This document shows positions 22,910-34,228 of a DNA stretch of 64,000 nucleotides, one piece after another (the first letter of the stretch is position 1; every line of letters starts with the position of its first letter). The stretch comes from Yponomeuta sedellus. Taxonomy: Eukaryota > Arthropoda > Insecta > Lepidoptera > Yponomeutidae. The notes under the pieces were generated by a model. It was not told the origin of the DNA. It did no database searches and saw nothing but the letters and a program-made list of their open reading frames with translations. A program made the translations under genes and the position numbers. The stretch spans positions 17,271,070-17,335,069 of the forward strand of contig OW203731.1 in assembly GCA_934045075.1 (NCBI GenBank), read 5' to 3'.

Positions 22910-23805
22910 ATGGATGCACAAGAAATAAATACGTGGGTTTTTAATTTGTAGGTGCACAATGTTTCATAAATAATGAGTTTTTTGGAGTGTGGTCATTTAT
23001 GTTATACTACAGTAGTACTTACTAAATTACGTTGCGCAAACTTTCAAGTGTTTCAACGCAAAAACTTCAAAAAATTGTAAAAAATGTATTTGCGAAAAAT
23101 AGAACCCTCTTAAAGCAGACGCTAAATACATCGACCTCATATGCAGATTATTTTACCCAAAAATGCAGAAAATACAGTCTGCTACGGCAGTCACTACGCG
23201 GCTAAAACTGTTAAGCATGCAGTGCAAATGTTAATATCGCATATGTGTAATTTCCGTCTGAAAGTGACGGCCCGCGAGGTCATATTATAAACATGAAGAT
23301 ACGAGAACGCCAGAGTATTTTTCGTCGCCTATTGTTTTTTTCCTTAACCAAGCAGTGGGATAATTGTCGCTACGTTAAATTAAACCTTATCACTTTGAAA
23401 TAAAATCCAAAACCAGTGAAAAATGTATGCTAGCTCTGTCTGCCTGGGTTCAGTGACGCAAGTTTAGTTAAGTTCACAGACAATCTTCATCAAATGAAAA
23501 ACTATAGTGCAACAAACTTTCTGACTCGGTGGAGGTAAAATATTGTATGGAAACGTCAAGTTTACTATGAGGAAAGGGACGCTGTCACCGGGTCAAATAA
23601 GTTTGTCGCACTCCGTAAGAAACGTCAGTAAACATCGCCAAAATACTAGATTTTACGTAGTATATGAAATATAATATATATATATAATTCCATTTCAATA
23701 TAGTGAAGTGAAGTGTGGAAGTTATTCTTATACAACATTTCGATAAATAACGGCGACCAGGTTAACACTTCAAAAACTAGGCCTATTCAAGGAGTGTGGC
23801 CTAAG
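22910..23805. other. no gene seen
   Basis: AT-rich unassigned sequence, with a short TA-rich run near 23,665-23,690. Confidence 0.45.
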
Positions 23806-23812
23806 ACACACT

Positions 23813-23901
23813 CCTTGATGATGATGGTTAAACAGAGACACTAATGTCTCTGTTTAACCAACAGAGACTCTAATGTCTCTGTTTAACCATCATCATCAAG
23901 G
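23813..23901. repeat. nested palindrome
   Basis: The outer arms 23,813-23,840 and 23,874-23,901 match over 28 bp. An inner hairpin (GGTTAAACAGAGACA at 23,826, complement at 23,845-23,859) shares the left arm, and its TGTCTCTGTTTAACC half is present twice. Either of two mutually exclusive hairpins can form. Confidence 0.85.
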
Positions 23902-23904
23902 ACT

Positions 23905-25185
23905 TAGCATTAGAAAGCAGTGCCCAAGTAGTTGACTCCTTATTGAATATCAAGCCTACTGCATGTAGGATACATAACTGAAAAGACTGGAGTCGGGTCG
24001 GTACGCATTTAGCATTTCCTGGCTGTTTCGGCAGTAGGTATATCCAGTTACATATTTTAGAGGAAAACTTAAATGCACTATAAAGAAAATTAAAAAAAAT
24101 ACTTAGTGGCTCACTTCGACGGTCGGCAACGGGAAAAAATACGCTCATTCAGCTGCATAAAACTTTTAGATCTTATTTGAATTATTGTTATTGCAACATT
24201 TGTCAGCGTGTAGGGACGCGCTGTTCCGCGGAACCAGGTGAGTGCCCAATTAATGTTCGGTGGGTGTATGACTGAATTAAATAAAATAAACGAATTATTG
24301 CCCTAGCAAGCCTTGCCCAAATGGTGGAAACCAGGACCCCCTGACTAACGAAGTGGTTGCTTAAACAACGGCTTTTTTACTCGCCAGTGTTTGGTGACTG
24401 TAATACAGTTCTAATAAAGAAGTAGTACAGTTGCCATCGTAAGTACAAAAAGATCATATTAAATTTTATCACTAGTTTAAGTAGAATAAGTACCATATCA
24501 TGTATGCCTATTACTTATGAATAAATAATTTCAAAAAAATAAAATGCTCTGTCGCAGGTCTTGACGTGGCATCAGTATTCAAGAACATTGTAAAGTCAGC
24601 TCTGCAATAGGCCGTCAGGTATCGGAACACAAACTCGGTATGGCACATTACGGGCGGGGATAGAATTCGCATCAGTCTTGTGCGCGCGCAGCCTAGCCTA
24701 GCATGCGTGTGGGCCAATGGAAGAGAGGTCACCGGAAAGGATAATTATGCTACTTTGCAGCTGTCTATAAGAAATCATCATAATATATTTTAAGTAACAT
24801 CAAATACTAAATTAAAAACAGACAGGTGCCAAAGAATTCACGAGTCTCAAACCCGAGACCTGTCGATATAGAGTTTAGATGTCACCTGAACAAGATTATT
24901 TCTAAAATGCGCAATTCCTGAATTTGTCATTTACAACATTAAATTTGTTCGCACACTTTTAATTTTTCCTGTTAATTTTACGCGGATCTTCTGGTTTGTA
25001 GTGTCGTTGTTTGATAGATAAAAGCTTAGAACCTTGTGTCAAAATGTCGTTCATCACCTCCTTTTTTATTTAATAATTTGGACGATTAGCGTAAAATGTT
25101 CAGATTATCTCATATCTCGCTGGATTTCATACCACCGCGTTTCCAATCGCATGCACCACACGCCAATGCCCGGTGTGCTATAATT
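23905..25185. other. no gene seen
   Basis: Unassigned AT-rich sequence. Short open frames on the minus strand at 23,870-24,148 and 24,511-24,732 carry no recognisable domain. Confidence 0.4.
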
Positions 25186-25189
25186 AGGC

Positions 25190-25350
25190 TCTATCAATGC
25201 GGTGCCGGTTTATTGAAAGCCTCCACGAGGGGCGGGGGACATTAAGATGATGGCCGGCTTGTAATTCGACGGATTGCGCGCGCGCCGCCGCCGCCGGCGT
25301 GTGATCACGTGTAGGAGCTCCGCTCATGTGAGCGGGCCCTAGAATCTAAC
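25190..25350. other. CpG-rich patch
   Basis: A sudden GC- and CpG-rich block (GCGCGCGCGCCGCCGCCGCC near 25,276) with TGATCACGTG, which contains an E-box (CACGTG), followed by a GCTCATGTGAGC palindrome. It stands out against the AT-rich background. It might be a regulatory element, but no transcript start or exon is visible. Confidence 0.3.
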
Positions 25351-25374
25351 TTTAGCCTTCGCAACTACGTACTA

Positions 25375-25587
25375 CCTCTGTGGCGTAGCGGTAGCGCGTC
25401 TGCCTACCATGCAAGAGGTCCCGGGTTCGAATCCCGGCTGGAAACAAAAAAAAAAGTCCAGTTCTTGGATGTTTACATGTTTGTGATGTCGTTGTTTCTG
25501 GTTCCCACGACACAGGGTATCCTAGTGTGGGGCCAGAAGCAATGTATGTGCCTGTATGTAAATGTTATGTTATGTGTTATGTTACTA
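25375..25587 (+). mobile_element. tRNA-Gly-like SINE, complete copy
   Basis: The head carries GTGGCGTAGCGGTAGCGCG, the Gly(ACC)-like anticodon arm and GGGTTCGAATCCCGG, then an A-run, then the body ending GTGTGGGGCCAGAAGCAATG and a tail of TTATG repeats. It shows what the split copy at 16,847/18,640 looked like before interruption. No acceptor stem forms, so it is not a working tRNA gene. Confidence 0.8.
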
Positions 25588-25597
25588 AGATGATGTA

Positions 25598-25916
25598 TAC
25601 AGCGTCCAGTGGCACCTTCACTCACACTAGATGGGTGAAGGTATTACTCGGACGCTGCAGTGCCTAGGACATTATTTTTTTAGATGGGGTAGGCTTGCCC
25701 AGCACCTATACCTTCCTGACAGCTTAGTCGGCGTAGCCCACAGGGAAGACTAAATAATAGTCTTAATTAATAGAGCCAACCATGCCGCGGGATTCCTCAC
25801 GATATCTAGCTCAAATAGATGCTAGGCAATCCTGCTCCATCCAAAAACAATGTCAGAGGGACTGCAGCGTGGCCTGCACCCGTCTAGTGTGAGTGCAGGT
25901 GCCACTGGAAGCTGTA
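25598..25916. mobile_element. Tc1/mariner-type miniature element
   Basis: Terminal inverted repeats of about 40 bp: TACAGCGTCCAGTGGCACC on the left and GGTGCCACTGGAAGCTGTA on the right. TA is present on both sides (25,596-25,597 and 25,917-25,918), as expected for Tc1/mariner insertion. No transposase is encoded in the 319 bp. It lies directly downstream of the tRNA-Gly-like SINE. Confidence 0.7.
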
Positions 25917-26504
25917 TAAGGCATCTGCTTACGTATATGCAACGGCACAAATGCAATTTTTCAATGGAATTATATAAACAAGACGTTATTTGCTTCCATT
26001 TGGTAGTCTACAAATCCATAGCAATACAATGTCATTTCAACGATATATCTCTCGCAAATTTAATAGAAATCTCCCGAATCGCGCGAGGCGCCAAGTTCAG
26101 TTGCACGGGTTATACCATTGGAATAGGCAATAGGGTTCGATTGTGCCAATAGCGTTAATGAAATAATCATTACCGTACTAATTTGGCTCTATTGAATAGT
26201 TATACAATGAAATGAAGATGAAATTAAATCAATTTTATTTCAACGTAAATAATCTAAAAAAAAAGAAAACATTTACTTATTTAAATTGCCGCAAATGCAC
26301 ACACATAAAATATAACACAATTATGGGAAAGATGAACATCAATATCATTATCATCAATTTACATTCGGTTTTCTGAATGGCAATGAACAATGTAAATTGT
26401 AAGCCGCTGCCTTCGAGCCATTGCGTAGTGGAGAAAAATACAGCGTGAAAAAGAACACTCTGACCATGTTTTCCTATTTAGAGGTTACCTAACCTTAACC
26501 TATT

Positions 26505-26880
26505 TTAACCTATTTACTCTGTACGTAATACAGAGAATAGTGTAAAGAGGTTCGAAATTTCACTGATGCCGGTGATTCGCCCATTGGCTCTGTGGCGAGC
26601 ATATGTCAACTCTGCGCGCGCACTACAAACTTCAATATTCCTGCATCGCGCAATCAAAGTGTTTCAATGACATAGCATAAATATAACGTCCGACTAACAA
26701 AAGTTGGACCGGCCGTCCCCAGGCATACGATCTGCCTGGCGGGAAATTTCCCTTTATAGTGGAAGAGCACGATCACCCGCTCTTCCCTATAGCTCAATTG
26801 GTGGAGCGCTGGCACGGATAGCCAGAGGTTGCGGGTTCAATCCCGGCATGGGTGAAACTTTTAGCCTCTAAATAGGTTTT
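26505..26880 (+). mobile_element. tRNA-like SINE (3' tRNA family), interrupted
   Basis: The upstream part runs from CCTATTTACTCTGTACGTAATA through AGAGGTTCGAAATTTCACTG to GCCCATTGGCTC (26,596). After about 190 bp of unrelated sequence the tRNA-like block resumes with TATAGCTCAATTGGTGGAGC and continues to TAGCCTCTAAATAGGTTTTT. The foreign block includes a GTGGAAGAGC / GCTCTTCC inverted pair. The insertion's identity is unknown. Confidence 0.7.
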
Positions 26881-26984
26881 TAGACATTGATATTTTTATT
26901 TTTTTCATATATTTTAAATTCTAGACACGATAAAACCTTGCTTTGAGTCTTTTGAGCATATTGGCAGTTTGTTATTACAATCCG

Positions 26985-27180
26985 ACATCGATATCAACCC
27001 TTGTATGTCCCCGGACAGAAAGGTCACACTCCACCACGGGGACCAAGTCCGGGTTGGTGGTGGATTGTAAGACAGTGGGTGGCGGGCCTTACTGACATGC
27101 CTTAACGACTGCCATTACATGACACCCGGCACCAACGGGTTAACGTGCCTTGCGAAGCACCGAGGCGCTCGGAAAAAAAG
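26985..27180 (+). mobile_element. SINE-like repeat (TGTCCCCACTGCTGGGGCA family), internally deleted
   Basis: Starts ATATCAACCCTTGTATGTCCC but lacks the CTGCTGGGGCACGGG block. It continues with CACTCCACCACGGGGACCAA and ends TGCCTTGCGAAGCACCGAGG. Confidence 0.7.
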
Positions 27181-27594
27181 CCTCAATCCGACATGTCATT
27201 TGCGAAGTAAAATTAATTAAACTACGTTTGTATGGGAATCGCTACATAACGCGCCTTTTTACATGTTTACAGAGCCTCTTACAGAAAGTTCCAGTCCAGT
27301 GGAACTTAAGGGGGCTATAAACAACTTTTATTACGAGACCAACTCTAAAATAGCAAAGAACGATCTGCTATATCAGACATTCGCTAAAGCAAGTTTAAAA
27401 AAATACAGTATTGAACGGCCGATAAGTATTTTATCGATTTAAATGCGGATCAAGTTACTCGATCTTTCAAATAAGTAGTTTATCAGGATTCTTATCGATA
27501 ATGTGTAGTGCTTATGTAAGTTTTAGTTCAAAAAAAAATAAATAAAAAAGAAAAAACCGACTTCTGTTCACTAAGGTGAAACGCAGAAATAATT

Positions 27595-27860
27595 TAAACG
27601 ATGCCTACATGTCAGAATATGACAATTATTTCACTGGAAAGTCGCGACGATGACAATTAAAGCGCGCGACTAGCGTCTTCGCACTACCTTTGCAGAATAC
27701 CACATAACAGGATATTCTTGTTTGGGACCTGCCTGGGTAGTGCGATGGCGCGCTAAATTGTCAGAATTTGACAATTAATATATGACATTTACCGAATCTT
27801 TTATGTGGCTTTCAAAATTTAAAACGCGCGACTGGCGGCGTCGTAGTACTACATGCAGGG
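27595..27860. repeat. interspersed repeat (GTACGATGGCRCG family), two adjacent pieces
   Basis: Contains two related segments with TGTCAGAATATGACAATTA and TGTCAGAATTTGACAATTA, each followed by GCGCGCGACTRGCG-type sequence. Related copies lie at 12,752 and 61,395. The repeated unit may be a decayed inverted-repeat DNA element. Confidence 0.45.
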
Positions 27861-28775
27861 AAAGTGACATGTGTGTAATGATATTGTGTGTATATTATTT
27901 TACTCGATGTTGTGCAGTTACGGTGATCGTCCAATGCAAAACCGGCCAATTTCTAACGAATCTTGTTTGTTAATCTGGACACAGCACAAATCGAACGTCA
28001 CACGCCTTAACAATAGTCAATCCTAGTCAAACATCATTGACATTTGTTATTGACACACCTCCAATCACCGAGCAGTTTGAAGACAATATAGCACCAATGC
28101 TAGAGCAGTAAGATTCAAATTAGAGCACAAGCCACGGAGGCAGACAAATGAAAGTACAAGTTAGCCGAAAAAGGGGGTGTGTCGGAGACTGTTGATAATC
28201 ATACTGAGACAAATCGTGAGAATATGGTGCGGTTTTGCTAATGAATCGTTCATTCAGTCAACTCCTATTATACTTATGATTTCGAAGTTTCAGCCTTGAT
28301 TTTCAATCATTAAAATCTCATCTTGATATCACGACTCTAGCATTTGTTAAGTGTGACTTCAAGTCCCCACGTCCAAATAATTTTCCAACGGGCTATTTTT
28401 CAATTATTCCCTCACGGAAGAATTCAAACCCCGCCGCAAAGGGCTACATTCCAACATCTGTACGTACTTTTACTTTTCGCCTTTGAATGCCAGCGCAAAT
28501 TTCCACGACAGACACCTAATATTGAAGCAAAATACACTCGTAGAATTTATGTATAGACTTTAACATCAATAAATTGATTTAACAATGTCATTTCCAAAGA
28601 AATCCAAATTTAAACTCTTTACAGTTCACACCATGTTACAAATTTAATTAAGTCGTGTTTTATACATACATACGGCACGTAAGTGAATTTCTGAATACGG
28701 CTTCATTTGACTTTCCGTTGTTCTATAAGCGCTTAAAACTAATGGACCGATATAACCGCCATATTATAGTACTAG
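27861..28775. other. no gene seen
   Basis: Unassigned AT-rich sequence with only short open frames. Confidence 0.45.
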
Positions 28776-28940
28776 GTGCTGCCCGCGACTTCGTCTGCGC
28801 AGTATTAGTATTTCGAGTAGCTTATTATTATTATTTACTATTGTAAAGTTTCATTAAAATCCATTCGGTAGTTTCTACGCGAAAGGGTAAAAAACATCCA
28901 TCCATGCTTACAAACTTTCGCCTATAATACTCGTATTAGT
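28776..28940. mobile_element. lepidopteran interspersed repeat (CCCGCGACTTCGTC end)
   Basis: GCTGCCCGCGACTTCGTCTG at one end and AAACTTTCGCCTATAATACT at the other, with AAATCCATTCGGTAGTTT between. This is a very common lepidopteran repeat. The GCCCGCGAC end is the complement of the terminal hairpin described at 5,345-5,694, which suggests the same or a related Helitron-like family in opposite orientation. Confidence 0.5.
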
Positions 28941-31530
28941 GTGATACATTAGGATTTCTTAAAGAAGCCAACCGCTAAAAATTAGTAGAAACGAAATCAA
29001 GGGACTCCAAGAATCGAACGGCAGGAATGTGAATCGTGGAGACATGAGGCTGCGAAACGTTAGCATAGGTACTAAGATGTCTTGATAGAGATTTTCTAAA
29101 TAGAAATGTTGCCATTGGTCAGCCATTGTTCCCTCACATCTGCGCTAAGCTCCGCTTCAAGTCACGAGGAATAGCTGAATTGTAACCGAGTTTAGGGTTT
29201 GAATCAGCTAACATAATCGACTTCCTGCCAACTCTCAATACATTTACCCATTAACATTACACCGCTCCAGGATAAAGGCCTTTCACAATGCATGATGTCA
29301 CACTTAATAAGGACGAATTGTCTTCAACTTCTGCAAGGACGCAGTCAATTTGCTAAACTGCAGACCTATTTGTTGCTGCGGAATCTGTAATACTTAACTG
29401 TGTTTTTAATTTCTGTTTTCTTTTAATACTGTTATTGCTTTTATATCAGTTTTTGCGTCCACTTTTGTGGCAGTAAATAAATTTTATTTCTTCTTCTTAT
29501 TCAATTATTACTAGTTTAATTATTTAAAACTAGTAAATCGATTTACGACTATGCTCATACAGCTTACGTCAAGAGAGAGCGCGTTAACACAAGTATATCA
29601 TCATAGCAATTTCAACAAACTTCGTCCTTAGTACACCCATTAACGTAATCGAGAGACCAAGCATTTTAAACGCAGCGCCAGTTCCAGCATTGTAGCGTAG
29701 TTCATTATATTTTTGGACACGAGCGAAGCATCAGCCTATTTTGACTAGCGCATTGTCTCATTATTTCCCAGCATATTGTATGACCGTTTTAGGTCTAGAC
29801 CGCATGAATGGTTTGAAGATCCGCCGGGCGATACCTTAATTGAGGAGGGCCGGGGTTCCGAAACCTAACAGCGGTGCATTTAATAATGGCGTATAATCCC
29901 TTATCCGAGACTGAAACCCTAGAGCGGTGCATAATAATGGCGAACGTGTAATCCTTATCGAGAGACTCGACTTAAGGCAGAGTCGCTGTTGGGAGACGTC
30001 AAGTGAATTCTAAAGAATGATAATTATAGATATGGAAGTAGCCGTAAATTTGTCATCGACTGCAGAACCCAAAACCGATGGAGTTAAATACCTTGAGTGA
30101 AGAAAACAATTCGGCAGATGGAGTGCATGGTGCCTATTAGCCCACTGGCCCGATTGCTGATGAGGATGAAAACGAGTAGAATATGGAAGAATGTTGACGA
30201 GTACATACCCAGGAGTAGACGAATCTGCGCAAATCTATTTATCTCTTTCCTGAGGCCCAATGGATAGAATTGAAACTTAATTCTCTTGAATCCTCTAAGA
30301 CTCAGAGCAGGATCCCTTGTATTCACTGGCCTAACTTAAGCAGGTTGCCATCGACTTTACGTCGTAAATGCATTCTTCGGGGTGCAGAGAGCGCTGTATC
30401 GTGTAATGTGCACTATACATGTCGTCATTTCATTAATTTTAGGAGTTATTGCCATGTCATCTACTTCTCAAAACATGACAAACCTTCCTATTCAATCAAT
30501 CAGTCTACATACGTTCACTGCTGGGCGCTTTAGACGCACCACTACTTGCTGTCTCCTCGTTGAGACACCAACGGGAATCCGCTTCATATGGTCGGTCCAA
30601 TGAGTTGGCGGCAAGAACGTTTTCATCCTTGGTTGGCGGACGTCCTACGTTGCTTTTGCCGGACCGCTCGGACTTGGTATCCATATGAGAGCAAAATGAC
30701 TTGCCCTTAATGTTCTAAAAGCCAAACGTTAATAGCGGGAAGCGCACAATACGTTAATTAAATCGTCGTCGAACTATCGGAGACGCGCGGCGTGCATCTA
30801 GCTAACGGGCTAGGCTACACACGAGAGGCTAGCTAAACAATATGGGAAAGAAACGCCAATAAGGAAGGATGGATAAGGCTTTATAAAGAAGCTAAGGCTT
30901 TTCAAATTATATTGTCGTGGAGCGCGGGAGTTTTCTGATAGAGCGTTGTTTGTAAATAGACTGAGTTGTGGTTAGTTTTTGTTGATTTGGTATAATAATA
31001 GCTAAAGTTAGGTTTAGGTTGAGTCTAGATATTTGAGTAGAGAATTCTTGTAATGATTATTTCTGATTTATCAGTAGCCCGAATGCAGAAATCGTGAATT
31101 TAGAGTCCGAGAAAGAATTGGAAACTTAAAACTTTTTTAAGAACGATACGGAAATACAACTACCTGGTTAATTAAGTTCAGAAATCGTAAACGCGGCCGG
31201 GTTGACTGCCAAGTTAAAGGGCCTGGGACACAGCTACTACAGTACCGTAGTCGCATCTGCGACAATTTATTGTTGAGCTCCAGTTTAATAATATTATTTG
31301 GACCCATAGGTGTCTTCGCAAGCTAGTTGGGTTTATCTAAGGTCGTCCGCCCTTAATTGGGAACTTTTAATGTCAAGTGCTGTTCCTAAACGATAGCTTT
31401 GTTAGCCGCGCATTCATTAAGGTACAGATGACTCTCCAAAAGCTGCCACATGAAAGAGCTTTCTCTTTCGCGTGGACTAGACTGTTTGTGTTGTTGTAGG
31501 TGGTTGTCAAGTCTCAGGAACTGGTAGTAG
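28941..31530. other. no gene seen
   Basis: Mostly unique sequence. It holds a pair of related noncoding motifs at 29,871-29,966 (listed separately) and a GC-richer block at 30,755-30,960 with repeated CTAGCTAA words. Open frames at 30,270-30,603 show no domain. Confidence 0.4.
29871..29966. repeat. duplicated noncoding motif of about 42 bp
   Basis: Unit 1 (29,871-29,912) and unit 2 (29,924-29,966) both contain GCGGTGCAT, TAATAATGGCG, TAATCC, TTATC and GAGACT in the same order, with small indels between. TAATAATGG resembles homeodomain-type sites. The function is unknown. Confidence 0.5.
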
Positions 31531-31544
31531 GGTTACATCAACAC

Positions 31545-31635
31545 ATCATCTTAAGGTAATAGGAGATTTGTCAGGAAGTGGCAAACTCTGGTGTCTGCCT
31601 ATCCCTTCAGGATACAGGCGAGATTTCACGACACT
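31545..31635 (+). mobile_element. LINE C-terminal fragment
   Basis: The frame reads RKWQTLVSAYPF-like sequence (GGCAAACTCTGGTGTCTGCC), the end of an RTE-like LINE ORF. It is related to the segments at 2,735 and, inverted, 32,027. It is interrupted directly by the inverted-repeat element starting at 31,639. Confidence 0.5.
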
Positions 31636-31638
31636 TTT

Positions 31639-31860
31639 TATAGTCTGTTAGCTTTTAGAATATACTCGTACCTCGGGCTCTAGAGTAGGCTTCGTTTTCG
31701 CCAATTTTCGCCGGTTTTCGTTCAGATGATCGAGTTCTGATTTCGAAGTGTCACATTAGTTACGATATCGAAATTAAGTGTCATATTAGTTCTATTACAC
31801 GAATATATCCGATTCTATCCGATAGTAGCCGAGGTATATTCTAAAAGCTAACAGACTATA
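31639..31860. mobile_element. miniature inverted-repeat element, TA-type ends
   Basis: The arms 31,639-31,664 and 31,835-31,860 are perfect 26-bp reverse complements (starting TATAGTCTGTTAGC), and a weaker ACCTCGGGCT / AGCCGAGGT pair continues inward. The TATA ends are compatible with TA target-site duplication. Exact terminal identity suggests a fairly recent insertion. Confidence 0.75.
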
Positions 31861-32026
31861 CATAATTTTATATTTGAACATTAGGCATGTTTGGTTCAAA
31901 TCTTGCCAACCACTTTTTGTAAGTTTGCGACTTTTAAGATGTTGCGTACTTGTTCAGTTCTGACGACAATAGATACCTACAGTAAAATGAAATCCTGATG
32001 CTGTTGTCATAGTCCTCATGAGGGAG

Positions 32027-32410
32027 TAGATACATACATGAACTCACGCTTGTATCCCAGAGGGGTAGGCAGAGACCACGGACTGCCACCTGCCACGATT
32101 CTGACAGATCACATTCGTCTCATCAACGTTCATCAGTCGTTGCATGCACGCACGCCGGTTCCGGGTACTTTTTATCTTGTCCTTAGCTAAGACATCCCCT
32201 ATTTGGTCGACGTACGTCCGCCTGGGACATTACTTACCAGCCCTTCCACTCACATTCACAGTATATATTTGTTTCGTCAATCTTTCTTCCTTCATCCTCT
32301 CCACATGTCCAAACCAACACAACATTCCTTTCTCAATTCTTGTCACTACATCCTCTTTCAATCCACAACTTTCTCTAATCAGACTATTGCGTATCCTGTC
32401 ATTCAAAGCA
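32027..32410 (-). mobile_element. LINE reverse-transcriptase C-terminal fragment
   Basis: On the minus strand the sequence encodes NSLIRESCGLKEDVVTRIEK, then MLCWFGHVERMKEERLTKQI, a GRAG block, RRTYVDQIGDVL, RNRRACMQRLMNVDE and GRWQVAVRGL. This is the usual C-terminal end of RTE-like LINE proteins. The overlapping plus-strand frames are shadows. The ACTTTATTGTACAC-type motif lies beyond it at 32,437. Confidence 0.75.
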
Positions 32411-33910
32411 ACACTACATATAAGATTAGATAAGAATATTCTTTATTGTACACACCAGAAAATAATTACAGAGACAACAGTTCCAAAAGAAGAGGTACAA
32501 TTGGCGGAGGTACCTACATACTTCTCTAGGACCTCATTTCTACTGCAATAATTCTACTTTCTTGCATCTTTTGCCACACCCAAGTCTCGCTACCTACATA
32601 AGTGTGTACCATTTATAGTACTTTAGACTTCAGCCTTATTCCAAAACGCGGTCTAAATTTAGTACTGGGATTGTTACCAGGTTTAAACCATAGACCAAGT
32701 AAAATGTTATTACAAAACGAAGTTTATCGCTACGTCATAGACTATCTATGGTACTAAAGTTAAACTTCTGATACCCCTAGTTTATCTATGGACTAACCTC
32801 CAAATTGACGTTTGAATTTGTTTGGTTTTATGTGTGTGATAGATTGCAATAAATAATTGATATTATGGACGCCATTGATATGATGGATTTCGATGATTTG
32901 GACGATTGGGACATGATTTGGACTTCGTCATCGTGTGAATCCCTTCAAATTAAGTGACTAAGATTTTCGATACAAATAAAGGTTCACGTTTTTCTTCAAA
33001 TGTTCCATTTTATTATTATAATAATCAACAACGAAACCGCCCAAAGTTTAAAAATTAATAATACCTATTCCCAGTATGAAACTATCAGAAATTTTTTGAC
33101 GTCTCGGATTGGCGCGCGCGCTCGAATATTTCACTCCATTTCACACGAGAGTAGCCATTTGATTATAAAAACGCTTCAATAACAATATAATAATTAATAG
33201 TGCTCATTTTAGTTACATTGGAACCTAAACAAAGAACAATTAACGATGTATAAGTATTTTAAACGCAATAATGAATATTTTTGCGTTTAAAATGTGAAGA
33301 TAATATCCATTTAGTGAAACGGAACGCAGCATTGAATGAAAGCTGAATGAACGAATCAGTGAATATTATTTGAACCATGGCTGATCTCTGGTTTAACTGA
33401 TCCTCGAATAGTCTTCTATTTGTAATAACGACACACATTTGATCTGGGTCTAACTTTGCTACCGTAACAATCCTAGATCTTTTAGTCTTGGTTTAAACCA
33501 GGACTTATTCAGGTTTTTATAATAAGGCGGAACAAGTTTCCGACATAATTTCTTTACTTTCTGCACGGAATGCAGATTAAATAGGACCAGTGCACGGACT
33601 ATGGTGAGTTCGACCATAAACCCAAGCCTTGTTAACTGGTTTGATGTCGTAAACCTGGAGAAACTAGCTTTCAAAGGCGCTTTATGCTACGTTTAGTGCA
33701 CAAGGATAATGGATTTAATTATAATCAAAGTTCAACTACCACTTCACGAAACCTTAATAAGGAATAAAATTTAATTTGTGATTTTAAGATGGTTGCGGAA
33801 TAGCGAAAGGGGATTAAAATAAATTACTTGCATGCTACACATGAAACTAAATGTTAAATGTGGGCGTTAGGCGCAGAACTGCAAAACGTCCAATTCACAA
33901 GCTCTCCGAG
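32411..33910. other. no gene assigned; possible decayed DNA element
   Basis: Contains a 30-codon ORF at 32,864-32,956 (starting MDAIDMMDFDDLDDWD, very acidic) with an AATAAA shortly after. Similar GGTTTAAACC strings lie at about 32,681 and 33,488 in opposite sense contexts. It may be a deleted Harbinger-like element, but the ends are not clear enough to assign. Confidence 0.25.
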
Positions 33911-33927
33911 ACGTAAAATGTTTAAGA

Positions 33928-34211
33928 TCTTCTTCTTCTTTGTCTTTGCCTCTTCCCAGGCAAAGACAAAGAAGAGTTCGGGAGCTCCTCGAGCTGTGAA
34001 ACTCCAACAGCTCGGAGCTCCCCCCGCCCACTACGTAAGCCAAGATGGCACAATGTCCCGAGGGTCGATACCCCCGGAGAAGCCGCCCGGGACAAGAGGC
34101 ACGGCCTCAAAACCCGCACCTATAGCCGCGAGCTCCGCTCGCGACTGCAGAAGACCCGTCTGCTGCTGCCTCTTCCCATTATTTGGGGTCGGCTCTCCTC
34201 GTTCTTTAAAA
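33928..34211. mobile_element. GC-rich structured insertion with target-site duplication
   Basis: A 284-bp GC-rich insert is bounded by ACGTAAAATGTTTAAGA at 33,911-33,927 and the same 17-mer with one change at 34,212-34,228. It begins with a hairpin (CTTCTTTGTCTTTGCC and its complement) and contains a second pair of arms around GGGAGCTCCTCGAGCTGT. The end carries CCCATTATTTGGGGTCGGC, a sequence common at lepidopteran LINE 3' ends read in reverse. Probably a LINE-mobilised sequence. The open frames across it are incidental. Confidence 0.6.
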
Positions 34212-34228
34212 ACGTAAAATGTCTAAGA

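Noticed and set aside
24840..24900. Another tRNA-like relic
   Set aside because: A T-arm-like GGTTTGAGACTCG is present on the minus strand, but no D-arm or anticodon arm is recognisable.
26480..26515. Telomeric repeat tract
   Set aside because: Only irregular CCTAACC/TTAACC words, not a run of the insect TTAGG unit.
33858..34217. 119-codon ORF as a gene
   Set aside because: It spans both target-site duplications and the GC-rich insert, so it is a composite of unrelated sequence.
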